DNA of 64,000 nt from JBBQXY01 sp038209195 (GCA_038209195.1 JBBQXY010000007.1:1-64000), one strand, 5' to 3'. Shown: positions 53,805-62,202, counted from the stretch's first letter. Numbers and translations are program-made. The notes: generated by a model from the letters alone, not told the origin.

Positions 53805-54959
53805 TCAACTTTTTTTAATAGCTTTTGGTAGCTTTGTTGCCTGTCTGCCGAAGGCGAACATGAACACAATAAAACCAAAGACGAGAATGCTGAAAAGGCT
53901 AATGGTGCGGTCTAACAGAATTGCTGCGGTCGCTAGGCTCAGTGCATTCGGCGTACCCTGCGTAAAGAGGGCAATCATCGCCAACATTCCCCCTTCGACC
54001 AGACCAACACCTCCCCCTGTAAATGGCACGACAGTCAATAATGCCTCACCGAGGGCGATGAATATTGCCGCCGTAATGATGTGCAAGCTATCGCCACCGA
54101 TCAGGTGCAGTGCGATAGCCACGAAAAAGAAACGGAACGCTTCACACGCCCACACCGCTACCGTCAGACCTGCCAGCGTGGGCAGCCGCCTGAACGAGCC
54201 AAGTGTTCCCTCCCGGAAATGCGTGTAATGGTCGCGGAAGCGCAACGGTATGCGCCTGGCAATCTGCGTCGGGAATTTTCGGATAACCAACAGCACAGCA
54301 ATACCAGCCACGACAGCAACCAGCGTTATTTCCAACCCAATGCGTAACTGCCAGGGTAGGTTGGAATGCAGACTGATAATCAGTGCCGAGATGAACAGCA
54401 GCAGTAAAACGGTGAGGTCGAGGAGACGCTCGGCGATAACCGTCCCAAAACTGCGCGATGCTGAAACACCGATCTCCTGGCGCAAGAGATAGGCTCGATA
54501 GAGATCCCCCAATTTGGCGGGCACAATGGCGTTCGCGAAAAAGGAAATGAAGACGATTTCCACCAACTTCCAGAAGCGCGGTAGCTCGACGCCCTGTGCT
54601 TTTGTAAAACCTACATTTTGCAGCAATAAGCGCCAACGTAGAGCACGCAAGGGAAAGGAGAGATAGTACATAACAAACGCGGCTAACAGGAAGGCGATAT
54701 TGGCACTCTGTATCGCAGTCCAGGTTGTTTGTGGATCAATGTGTGATTTTTGTACGAAATAGACAATGGCAACAATGACAACAAGGAGTGGTAGCAGCGT
54801 GCGCCAATCTAGTAATCGCCTGCTTAAGGAGAGTTGTGTACGGGTAATTTCAGGTTCTTGTTCTTGAATGCCATCTCCGATGCTCTCATGTAGCAAGAAA
54901 TCGCTCGTTTTTTTTCCCAAAGCCTCTGTTTGATTGTCATCTATTGGAGATATACTCAT
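53805..54959 (-). CDS. Lysylphosphatidylglycerol synthase TM region / AglD-like flippase family protein
   Basis: The 384-residue protein has about eight membrane spans after a polar N-terminus of 50 residues. The family pattern appears in YYLSFPLRALRWRLLL, FFANAIVPAKLGDLYRAYLL and VPFTGGGVGLVEGGM. Relatives without a synthase domain are thought to move lipids or lipid-linked sugars. It lies 15 bases after the ligase gene and 10 before ybeY. Confidence 0.75.
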   Translation of the reverse strand: MSISPIDDNQTEALGKKTSDFLLHESIGDGIQEQEPEITRTQLSLSRRLLDWRTLLPLLVVIVAIVYFVQKSHIDPQTTWTAIQSANIAFLLAAFVMYYLSFPLRALRWRLLLQNVGFTKAQGVELPRFWKLVEIVFISFFANAIVPAKLGDLYRAYLLRQEIGVSASRSFGTVIAERLLDLTVLLLLFISALIISLHSNLPWQLRIGLEITLVAVVAGIAVLLVIRKFPTQIARRIPLRFRDHYTHFREGTLGSFRRLPTLAGLTVAVWACEAFRFFFVAIALHLIGGDSLHIITAAIFIALGEALLTVVPFTGGGVGLVEGGMLAMIALFTQGTPNALSLATAAILLDRTISLFSILVFGFIVFMFAFGRQATKLPKAIKKS

Positions 54960-54974
54960 GTATTACATTTCTGC

Positions 54975-56669
54975 CTAAACATGCTTCTTCTCATCGTTGA
55001 CACCATCGGCACCTTCGGCTGTTACTGCTGGTAGGCAAACGAGCGCGATGATGAGTAGCGCAATGAGATTGGTGACACTGTGTACATACAGATCATCCAC
55101 GAGATTATGTACACAAACCGAGAGCAGAGCCGCTATTATACCAATGGCTAACGCTCGATCGTTGATGATCGCTAGTAAAGCACCGTAGATGCCCTTTGGT
55201 CGATAATATTTTGTCATGGTCACTGGTTGTAAAAGCAAGATGAACTTACTGCGCCAGCCCAGAGGGGCCGATACTTTGTCAGTAGGAGTGGTGCATAAAA
55301 CTCTCGTTTGTACATATTTGCGGGTAACAGCGCGCAGTGCCCTGCCGCCCGCGACGAAGGTTGCCGTGAGGAAGAGTAGAAAAGCGATCAAGCCGAGGAT
55401 ACCAGTTTCCGCGGCGATATTGATGTAGTAGTTATGGGCATGTCCCAGGGAATTCACGAAAATAGTCAGGTAATAGTTCGGATAGGCATTGGGATAGTTG
55501 CCAATACCAACACCAAGCAGTGGATGGGTCATGAACATACGGATGCCGGCAATCCAGTGCGCCAAACGTTCCGCCGTCGAGTAATCCTGGGGACTAGGTG
55601 CAACAAAGGAGATCTGTTCTGTACCAAGTAGCTTGAAAACTGGCGTGAGGATATATGTTGGTATCCATCCAGCGAAGAATAGCTCCATAAAACCTACCAA
55701 CGCCAATACTAGCAGGGCGATTGGCTTACGCAGGCGCGGCATACCGACAATTGCTATAAAAACGAGTGCAGCGACGAGGGCGATTTCCGCGCCTCGTGAT
55801 TGTGTCAAATAGATGGTAATGGCCAGCAATGCTGCCGCTAATCCTGCAAGAATACGCGTCAACATGGTGCTACCAAGGAGCGCCAGTGCCAACATAATGC
55901 ACAGGGAAATATTAATGTATCCCGCGTAGGGATTGGGTTGCCCGAATGTGCCATAGACCCGTAAACTGGTGTCGCGAATAAATGACTGTGGCCCCAGGTT
56001 AAAGAAAGCCTGGAAAAAGCCATACAATCCTTGCGAGACGCCAGCGAGGCAGATCATGACAACGAGCATCCAGAGCTGTCGCCGTGTGCGAATATACTGG
56101 GTTCCCACGAGAATCAGTACTAGAAATTCTAGCCACTTGCTGATCTCTTTCAGGCTAGAGCTGATACTGATAGCGGCAGACATAGAGAGCAGCATGGTGC
56201 CGAGCAAGGCCAAGATGGCCAAAAGCAGATAGATGGGCGCATGAAGAGTGGTACGGTCTCGCGGCCCTCTGTCATAGCTGGCGGCCCCTGAGCGATCATA
56301 GCTCAGCATAGGATGCATTGCATAGCTCATCAACCAGCCAATACTGAGCATGAGGACGAGGATATCAGCACTATTCAAGTTTAGGCCCGCGACAGTCAGT
56401 GTATCCAGCGAACCCCAGGGAACAGCAATTGGCATGAGATAAAGGGCAACACGAGGGCGCAGAATAATCCAGATCAATAGCATCAGGTAGAAAGGCAAGC
56501 GTATATTCCACGGCATGGGCAGGGCAATGAAGAGGAAAAGAGCACACAATCCTCCCAGCAAACCAACGAGATTTGCTGTCGTGGCGTTTTCACGTAAAAA
56601 AATAAGCAGTGGTTGAAACCACGAGTCCGCACGGCTTCTCGCCAATCCACTTATGCCAGGATTTTTCAT
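54975..56669 (-). CDS. O-antigen ligase / Wzy-type membrane protein
   Basis: The 564-residue protein has about 12 membrane spans. The Wzy_C-type signature is in the long outer loop, LLGVGIGNYPNAY and LGHAHNYYINIAAETGILGL. It would polymerise or ligate lipid-linked glycans at the outer face. It is followed by a flippase-like gene, and upstream is a UXS-like nucleotide-sugar gene, so a surface polysaccharide role is consistent. Confidence 0.8.
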   Translation of the reverse strand: MKNPGISGLARSRADSWFQPLLIFLRENATTANLVGLLGGLCALFLFIALPMPWNIRLPFYLMLLIWIILRPRVALYLMPIAVPWGSLDTLTVAGLNLNSADILVLMLSIGWLMSYAMHPMLSYDRSGAASYDRGPRDRTTLHAPIYLLLAILALLGTMLLSMSAAISISSSLKEISKWLEFLVLILVGTQYIRTRRQLWMLVVMICLAGVSQGLYGFFQAFFNLGPQSFIRDTSLRVYGTFGQPNPYAGYINISLCIMLALALLGSTMLTRILAGLAAALLAITIYLTQSRGAEIALVAALVFIAIVGMPRLRKPIALLVLALVGFMELFFAGWIPTYILTPVFKLLGTEQISFVAPSPQDYSTAERLAHWIAGIRMFMTHPLLGVGIGNYPNAYPNYYLTIFVNSLGHAHNYYINIAAETGILGLIAFLLFLTATFVAGGRALRAVTRKYVQTRVLCTTPTDKVSAPLGWRSKFILLLQPVTMTKYYRPKGIYGALLAIINDRALAIGIIAALLSVCVHNLVDDLYVHSVTNLIALLIIALVCLPAVTAEGADGVNDEKKHV

Positions 56670-56737
56670 ATCCTTTAGTCTATTTCTAACAGTCTATAAG
56701 CTGTATTCATTCAGTGCTTTATTTCTCTTCAAATGAG

Positions 56738-56816
56738 TTGCCGCCTACGGCGGCAGGGGAGAGAGGAAAAACTAGGGCGCAGCCCTAGAACCCAGTCAAG
56801 GGGTTGCACCCCTTGC
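56738..56816 (-). repeat. Dispersed three-hairpin repeat, copy B
   Basis: On the minus strand the order is GGGGTGCAACCCC, the shared TTGACTGGGTTCTAGGGC core, GCCCTAG, a TTTTTCCTCTCTCCCC spacer and GCCGCCGTAGGCGGC. It matches copy A at 37703-37780 in order and orientation of its parts. The two hairpin differences (GAAGG/GTAGG) keep or nearly keep pairing. It lies between the epimerase and ligase genes and could separate their transcripts. Confidence 0.7.
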
Positions 56817-56855
56817 ATCCCTGCTTTACAAAGATCAACGGTGTGCCAGTTGCCA

Positions 56856-57806
56856 TCACAAGATAGTAGTAGGTTGCGTCACATAGTTGCTGAACCACTC
56901 GATGGTACGGCGTAGACCAGCCTCAATACCGATCTTTGGCTGCCAACCCAGGACTTGTTGGGCTTTTGTGATATCCGGTCGACGTCGCTCCGGGTCATCA
57001 ACGCGGTTTGGCTCAAAGATAATGGAGGAAGATGCTTCACACAAGCGAATAATGGTATGGGCATATTCGAGGACGGTTTGTTCTTCGGTGTTGCCGAGGT
57101 TGAATACTTCGCCCGCCGTGTGTTGCGTAAACATAGCCCGCATCAATCCCTCTACCAGGTCGCTCACATAGCAGATGCTGCGAGTAATGCTACCATCGCC
57201 GTAGATAGTCAGAGGCTCATTGCGCAGGGCCTGCGCAATAAAGTTGGGAATCATGCGCCCATCGTGGATCTGGCTATTAGGGCCATAGGTATTGAAAATA
57301 CGCACAATACGTGTATTCATTTGGTACTGCCGGTAATATTCCATGGTTAAAGTTTCGCCCAATCGTTTGCTCTCATCGTAGCAGGCGCGTGGCCCGATGG
57401 GATTGACATTGCCCCAGTAATCTTCACGTTGCGGATGCACAAGTGGATCACCATAAGCCTCGGATGTCGAGGCGACCAGAAACATAGCATTCTGCCTTTT
57501 GGCCTGTTCTAGCAACAAGTACGTACCATGGCTATTCACGAGAATAGTTTCGATGGGATGATCCATATAGCCTACAGGACTAGCCGGGCTGGCAAGATGA
57601 AAGAGAGCGTCCGCCACAAAATCAAATGGTTTTGTCACGTCTTGCTGCATAAAGACAAAGTGTGGATTATTGCGTAATGGCTCAATATTGCGCTCAGAAC
57701 CAGTAATAAAATTATCAACACATAACACGCTATGCCCTTCATCTAGCAGACGTGCGCAGAGATGAGAGCCAATAAAACCTGCTCCGCCAGTAACTACAAC
57801 TTTCAA
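56856..57806 (-). CDS. NAD-dependent epimerase/dehydratase, UDP-glucuronate decarboxylase-like
   Basis: The 316-residue protein is an extended SDR with GGAGFIG at 7-13 and the catalytic YDESK. PVGYMDHPIETI, STSEAYGDPLVHPQ and GNVNPIGPRACYDE are hallmarks of UXS enzymes, which turn UDP-glucuronate into UDP-xylose. It would supply a nucleotide sugar for the glycan genes downstream. dTDP-glucose dehydratases are the nearest alternative. Confidence 0.82.
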   Translation of the reverse strand: MKVVVTGGAGFIGSHLCARLLDEGHSVLCVDNFITGSERNIEPLRNNPHFVFMQQDVTKPFDFVADALFHLASPASPVGYMDHPIETILVNSHGTYLLLEQAKRQNAMFLVASTSEAYGDPLVHPQREDYWGNVNPIGPRACYDESKRLGETLTMEYYRQYQMNTRIVRIFNTYGPNSQIHDGRMIPNFIAQALRNEPLTIYGDGSITRSICYVSDLVEGLMRAMFTQHTAGEVFNLGNTEEQTVLEYAHTIIRLCEASSSIIFEPNRVDDPERRRPDITKAQQVLGWQPKIGIEAGLRRTIEWFSNYVTQPTTIL

Positions 57807-57865
57807 CTAAGTAGACCTCCAAGTCCTGTACACGTACATTCTATCGTATGCTGGATATTCTAAAA

Positions 57866-57894
57866 TTGAAACTTTTTGTTATTATACCTTATAA
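57866..57894 (+). promoter_or_regulatory. Sigma-A-like promoter of the ornithine cyclodeaminase gene
   Basis: TTGAAA (57866-57871) and TTATAA (57889-57894) have a 17-base spacer. A nested inverted repeat at 57892-57930 overlaps the probable transcription start. Confidence 0.45.
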
Positions 57895-57930
57895 GTCGAG
57901 ACGGTTTGGCGTCTCAATGGTAACGACTTA
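57892..57930. promoter_or_regulatory. Nested inverted repeat at the transcription start of the ornithine cyclodeaminase gene
   Basis: TAAGTCG (57892-57898) pairs with CGACTTA (57924-57930), and inside it GAGACG (57898-57903) pairs with CGTCTC (57910-57915). The position over the -10 and +1 region suits an operator or a 5' RNA hairpin. Confidence 0.35.
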
Positions 57931-58011
57931 AATCGTGATATGCTATTATGGATAGCTACCAACATCTTATTGTATTGTATTACCAACGAAGCAAAGCAAA
58001 GGAGTGTGAAG

Positions 58012-59004
58012 ATGGCTCTTATCCTCTCCCGTGACGATGTCCAGCGTTGTTTGACGATGCCAGAGGCCATCGAAGCTATGGGTGTTGCCTTCCGTGCTTT
58101 GAGTAGCGGTCTGGTCCATGTACCGCAACGTTCGGCTAGCAATCTGCCAGATAATGGCGTAGTCCTGCTCATGTCTTCGCTTTTACAAACGACGGAACCT
58201 CCGGCAATTGGCATTAAAGTTATCACGGTGATGCCAGGCAATTCGTTGCGGAATTTGCCACGCAGTTATGCTTCCCTCCTCCTATTGGATGCGCAGAGCG
58301 GCAAGACGCTGGCGATTATGGAAGGTGGCTGGTTGACGGCCCTGCGCACGGGGGCGGCATCCGGTTTCGCTACTGCTCTTTTAGCGCGTAAGGATGCTCA
58401 TGTACTCGCGCTCTTTGGCGCCGGGGTGCAAGCTCCCATGCAGGTGCTTGCAATGCATACCGTGCGACCGTTGAGCGAGGTACGCGTAGTCAACCAGAAT
58501 GATGACCACTATCAGCAGCTTGTTGCAACACTGCAAACAGCGTTAGGGACAACCTGTCCGCCAATCTATCGCGCTGCGACGAGCAGGGAGGCTCTGGCAG
58601 GTGCTACGCTCGTTGCTTGTGCGACTGCCTCCACCACTCCGCTCTTCTCATGGCGCGAAGTTGCTCCGGGGACGCATATGAATGCCATCGGTGCTTTTAC
58701 CCCTGAAATGTGCGAGGTGGACGCGGAAACGCTGGCCCACGCCCACATCGTAGTTGACCAGCGCGAAGCCGCATTCATCGAGGCGGGAGATTTGCTACAG
58801 GCCCTCGCCTCTAAGCACATTACAGGCCCCAATACCTGGACTGAGATTGGCGAGCTAGCACTAGGGAAGGTTCCCGGTCGCCAAGCAGAGGACGAGATTA
58901 CTGTTTTCAAATCGGTAGGAGTAGCTGTTCAGGATGTTGCCGCTGCATGGCAGGTGTATGCTAATGCTCGCTCCAAGGGTATTGGTATCGAGATCGAAGT
59001 GTAA
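58012..59004 (+). CDS. Ornithine cyclodeaminase / mu-crystallin family protein
   Basis: The 330-residue protein has the family pattern TALRTGAASGFATALLARKD and the Rossmann motif FGAGVQAPMQ, then VVNQNDDHY. Members include ornithine cyclodeaminase, alanine dehydrogenase and ketimine reductases, all NAD(P)-dependent. The exact substrate is not clear. AAAGGAG lies ahead of ATG 58012. Its promoter and a palindrome lie upstream. Confidence 0.82.
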   Translation: MALILSRDDVQRCLTMPEAIEAMGVAFRALSSGLVHVPQRSASNLPDNGVVLLMSSLLQTTEPPAIGIKVITVMPGNSLRNLPRSYASLLLLDAQSGKTLAIMEGGWLTALRTGAASGFATALLARKDAHVLALFGAGVQAPMQVLAMHTVRPLSEVRVVNQNDDHYQQLVATLQTALGTTCPPIYRAATSREALAGATLVACATASTTPLFSWREVAPGTHMNAIGAFTPEMCEVDAETLAHAHIVVDQREAAFIEAGDLLQALASKHITGPNTWTEIGELALGKVPGRQAEDEITVFKSVGVAVQDVAAAWQVYANARSKGIGIEIEV

Positions 59005-59008
59005 TGTC

Positions 59009-59635
59009 TTACCCCTGTTTGCGTTTCCAACGACGATACATGATTTCATCACCCCAACTCAGGAATCCGGCGGTGGTAAAACCATGCACAATGATTACGG
59101 CGAGCAAGGAGCGCGGTGCAGGCTGGGCGATATAAAGAATGCTGAAGACCAGTCCTGCTAGCCCAACCCCGCCCACGCTGCTCCAACTCCACTTACCCAG
59201 CCGATGATAGAGCGTGTAGGCGGCTGAACTCACGAGCCAGCCCCAACCAATCCAGCCAGTCCATTGTGTGACCACCGCTAGCATAAATCCGCGAAAAAAG
59301 AGTTCCTCGACTGGCCCATTGATGAAAAGATAGTAAAAACCCTGCACAAAATGATCGTTGAGCGTAGGCCAGCGGAACCAGGGACCCACAAAGAGAATAC
59401 GATAGGTCGCGGCAAACAGCGCCATACCTATCCCGATAGCCAGGCCGAGCACGAGTTGTAGCGGCACGTTTCCCCATGTTAGCCCTAAAAACGCCAGCGG
59501 CAGGTGAAAGACGAAGATATAGAGGAATGGGACAAGCCCCATGGGTATGATGCGCATCAATACATCGGGCCAAAGCCAACGCCAGGTACTGGCAACGGTT
59601 GAGCGTACAATGGTAGAGGATTTCTCGGACGACAC
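59009..59635 (-). CDS. CPBP family intramembrane metalloprotease
   Basis: The 208-residue protein has about six spans and the CPBP motifs PVEELFFRG and a later His-containing segment (IIVHGFTTAG). This family (Abi/CaaX protease-like) cleaves membrane substrates or processes peptides. GTG 59635 has AGGAGAGGA just upstream. A longer frame upstream is only the IS end. The IS200/IS605 element ends about 18 bases before this start and now separates the gene from any earlier promoter. Confidence 0.8.
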   Translation of the reverse strand: MSSEKSSTIVRSTVASTWRWLWPDVLMRIIPMGLVPFLYIFVFHLPLAFLGLTWGNVPLQLVLGLAIGIGMALFAATYRILFVGPWFRWPTLNDHFVQGFYYLFINGPVEELFFRGFMLAVVTQWTGWIGWGWLVSSAAYTLYHRLGKWSWSSVGGVGLAGLVFSILYIAQPAPRSLLAVIIVHGFTTAGFLSWGDEIMYRRWKRKQG

Positions 59636-59652
59636 GTTAGTTCCTCTCCTAG

Positions 59653-59800
59653 TTGACACTTCCCCGCTTAAAAGACGGGGAATTCTTCTTTCATCCAGCC
59701 CGCTTGCCCGTCTTCTTTGCAGAGAGACGGGTAGAGGTGGTCTGTCCAGAAGCGTTACGTGGGGCTTGCGCCTCACCCGTTGCTGCCTGCCCGACAGTAC
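59653..59800 (-). ncRNA. Predicted omega RNA (reRNA) at the tnpB 3' end
   Basis: In TnpB systems a guide RNA scaffold comes from the tnpB 3' end and the right end hairpin, and the guide is the flanking DNA. Here the scaffold would end at GTGTCAA (59653). The 5' limit of the RNA is arbitrary. The guide would cover CTAGGAGAGGAACTAACGTG, the CPBP ribosome site and start. This is family knowledge, not a direct signal. Confidence 0.35.
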
Positions 59801-60884
59801 AGTATGCTTTTTCAAGGATGTTCTTCGCCGCATTGTGGTCGCGGTCAAGGACCAGCCCACAGCCAGTGCAGCTATGCGTTCTGACTGAGAGACTTTTCTT
59901 GATACGCCTTCCACAAGCACTACAATCCTGACTCGTGAACGCTGGCTCAACCGCTATCACGGGAATGTTGTGCATCTGTCCGTAGGCGTTGAGCCATAGT
60001 AGGAACCGTCCCCACGCGGCATCACTGATGGATTTCGCAAGGGAGTGGTTCCGCACGAGGTTGCGTATCTTCAGGTTCTCATAGGCAATCAAGTCGTGAG
60101 ACGAGATCAACGCGTTTGCCGTTTTGCGGGCAAAATCTTCACGCTGCCTACTGACTTTGAGATACGCCTTTGCCAGTCGCTTTCTGGCTTTGTTTCGGTT
60201 GGCTGACTGCTTTTGTGTGCGCGAGAGCCGCCTATGTAGTGTCTTCAGTCGCTTTTCCGCTTTGCGCAAGTGGCGCGGGTTCGCAACCGTATTGCCCTCG
60301 CTATCAGTCAAGAACTCTTTCAAGCCCAGATCGATACCAGCATGTTTGCCCGTTAGGATATGCTCGATCTTGCGCTCTGCTTGAACGGCAAATTGGCAAT
60401 AGAATCCATCAGCCCGCTTGAGAATGCGAACACGTTTGATCTGCTTTGTCGGGAACGTTTCAATGTCACGCGTGCCAATGAAGCGCAAGCGGCCTATGCC
60501 ACAGCCATCCGTGAAGGTGATGTGCTTGCCATCGGGTTCAAGTTTCCAGCTCGTTTGCTTGTATTCCACCGAACGGTTATCACGCTGGAAACGGGGATAG
60601 CCCTTCTTCCCTGGCTGGTGCGTCTTGCAGTGGTCATAGAAACGGGAGATGGCAAACCACGCTCGATCTGCTGCGGCTTGACGGGCTTGGGAGTTGAGAC
60701 GTGCGGCAAAGGGGAAGTCTTTGGCCAGCACCGCACAGTAGCATTGCAGATCATTGCGGCTGATACCACGAGTATCCATCCACAGGCGCAAGCACTTGTT
60801 ACGGATGAATTGTGTTACCCGTATCGCTTCCTCAATGGCCGTGTATTGTGCTGTGTTGCCGTGCAACTTGTACTCGTAGATCAG
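59691..60884 (-). CDS. tnpB: TnpB RNA-guided nuclease (IS605 OrfB)
   Basis: The protein of about 397 residues has the RuvC-like acidic triad D in GIDLGLK, E in AYENLKI and D in LDRDHNAAKNI, with a four-Cys zinc finger (CSAC, CTGC) between the last two. It should be a TnpB endonuclease guided by an omega RNA. The usual N-terminus reads (M)LIYEYKL, and here the codon before it is ATA, overlapping the tnpA stop as TAATA where TAATG is expected. CTG 60884 or TTG 60866 could start instead. Confidence 0.85.
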   Translation of the reverse strand: MIYEYKLHGNTAQYTAIEEAIRVTQFIRNKCLRLWMDTRGISRNDLQCYCAVLAKDFPFAARLNSQARQAAADRAWFAISRFYDHCKTHQPGKKGYPRFQRDNRSVEYKQTSWKLEPDGKHITFTDGCGIGRLRFIGTRDIETFPTKQIKRVRILKRADGFYCQFAVQAERKIEHILTGKHAGIDLGLKEFLTDSEGNTVANPRHLRKAEKRLKTLHRRLSRTQKQSANRNKARKRLAKAYLKVSRQREDFARKTANALISSHDLIAYENLKIRNLVRNHSLAKSISDAAWGRFLLWLNAYGQMHNIPVIAVEPAFTSQDCSACGRRIKKSLSVRTHSCTGCGLVLDRDHNAAKNILEKAYCTVGQAATGEAQAPRNASGQTTSTRLSAKKTGKRAG

Positions 60885-60886
60885 TA

Positions 60887-61270
60887 TTAGCTCTTACTCT
60901 GCCTCTCAATATACGTTTGTATGGTGTCCTGACTGACAAATCCGGCGGTACTATAAAAGGTTGAGCGCGTCCACAGAGAGGGCATTCGGCGCAATGCGGG
61001 AAACGCTTCCCTCAGATCGTGCGATAAACGCCCCTTGATACGTCGTGCAATATCGGTTGGAAGGGTATACGGGTTGGTTTGAATGAAGAGATGGACATAA
61101 TCGGGCTGGATTGCCAGTTCGACCATGTGCCAGCCGTTCTCTTGTGCGACCTCTTGTAAGCAGTCATGCACTGGCCCTACCAGTACCTTTTTGCGCCTCT
61201 TCGGACAGAAGATGATATGGTAGAGGATAAGATGAACCGTATGATGTTCGTGAATATATTTCTCATCCAT
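60887..61270 (-). CDS. tnpA: IS200-type Y1 transposase TnpA
   Basis: From ATG 61270 the product has 127 residues. It has the HTVHLILYHIIFCPKRRKKVL opening, then IQPDYVHLFIQ and the C-terminal TIQTYIERQ, where the catalytic Tyr lies. The usual HUH metal motif reads YVH here, so the first His is replaced by Tyr. It would cut and rejoin single-stranded ends of the element. A longer in-frame start at 61306 is less likely. Confidence 0.8.
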   Translation of the reverse strand: MDEKYIHEHHTVHLILYHIIFCPKRRKKVLVGPVHDCLQEVAQENGWHMVELAIQPDYVHLFIQTNPYTLPTDIARRIKGRLSHDLREAFPALRRMPSLWTRSTFYSTAGFVSQDTIQTYIERQSKS

Positions 61271-61404
61271 GTAGATAAATATAGCGGATACAACGTATAC
61301 TGTCAACAGGTTCTCCGCCTATCATGCCCCAGAAAGTAGGGCTATTCATCCCCCGCATGAATGACGGGGGCTTTCTGGCCCGTCCAATGTAATATATGCT
61401 AGCG

Positions 61405-62058
61405 TTACTTGTCCAGGTGTGCCAGGCCTTTTTCGACCTCTTGGCGGCTCAATCCGCCAAGCTGCAAGTCGGTATCATTTTTCTTGAGGAGCCGTTGGTA
61501 GAATGCTTTGCCTGGCGCGATCAACTCCTGCGCCGTAGGCTCGTCGCTTTCCACGATGTCGAAAAGCATCTCCTCGGCTTTGCTATACTTACCAGTTAAT
61601 TCAAAATAGCGGAACAGTTCGACCTTTGTTGGAAGAGGAAGTTCAAATTCCTCCAACTTTTGCAGGATATCCTCGATGGTTGTAGCAATATCCAGGTCTT
61701 TGATCTCTTTATCATGAAACGAGGCTACAAGGAAAAAGTATAATGCCTTCACATAGCGATAATAGCTCTCATCCGGCTTACCCATTTCCGCGTAGATATC
61801 ACCCTCCTCTTTGAGAAGCACAGCGATCCAGAGGCATTTTTCTAGATTCAGCCTGTCTAAGGGCGAGATTAACTTGAGCAACATTTCTTCCGAGGCGGAA
61901 TTGACGAAGTGGGTGGTCATGCCGACGGATTGCAAAAACAACTCGTCGGTATTGATCAATGCCTCTTCGTATTTATTGTTTTGCCTCAAGTGCATGATGA
62001 TGGCTAATGTTCTGCCAAATCGCTCAGCCATCCTCAGAATATAATCTTTATTGTACAT
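61405..62058 (-). CDS. DUF6483-like helical protein
   Basis: The 217-residue protein begins MYNKDYILRMAERFGRTLA and is mostly helical, with TPR-like features (LLKEEGDIYAEMGKPDESYYRYVKALYFF). It matches the DUF6483 pattern I recall. No function is known. ATG 62058 is preferred over the 24-codon extension, which lacks a site and enters the gltX terminator hairpin. It follows gltX. Confidence 0.6.
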   Translation of the reverse strand: MYNKDYILRMAERFGRTLAIIMHLRQNNKYEEALINTDELFLQSVGMTTHFVNSASEEMLLKLISPLDRLNLEKCLWIAVLLKEEGDIYAEMGKPDESYYRYVKALYFFLVASFHDKEIKDLDIATTIEDILQKLEEFELPLPTKVELFRYFELTGKYSKAEEMLFDIVESDEPTAQELIAPGKAFYQRLLKKNDTDLQLGGLSRQEVEKGLAHLDK

Positions 62059-62106
62059 GCTGCATACTCTTTGCTTTCGCGCTGCCGGAGATAGCGAACG
62101 AGAATG

Positions 62107-62162
62107 TGTTGTGTGGCAGAGCTTTTGCAATTTGATCTACAAAAAAGCTCTGCCACACAACA
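62107..62162 (-). terminator. 20 bp perfect hairpin after gltX
   Basis: Arms 62107-62126 and 62143-62162 are perfectly complementary over 20 bp with a 16-base loop. It lies 40 bases after the gltX stop and 50 before the DUF6483-like start. There is no clear U-run. It may end gltX transcripts or protect their 3' end. Confidence 0.55.
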
Positions 62163-62202
62163 GTCATAGATGGGTAGTTGCCCGCGCCACGGCGAAGGAT
62201 TA

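Larger units (their letters stand above)
59653..61381 (-). mobile_element. IS200/IS605-family insertion sequence
   Basis: The element has tnpA followed by tnpB on the minus strand. Its two ends carry different hairpins, as usual for this family. The tnpB-side end has TTCCCCG with CGGGGAA (59661-59683) and finishes in GTGTCAA (59653). The tnpA-side end has CCCCCG with CGGGGG (near 61350-61371) inside an outer CCAGAAAG/CTTTCTGG pair. There are no terminal inverted repeats or target duplication. The outer limit near 61381 is approximate. Confidence 0.8.

Noticed and set aside
59635..59950. Long N-terminus of the CPBP protease
   Set aside because: The extension is the IS200/IS605 end and tnpB antisense; GTG 59635 has a strong AGGAGAGGA site.
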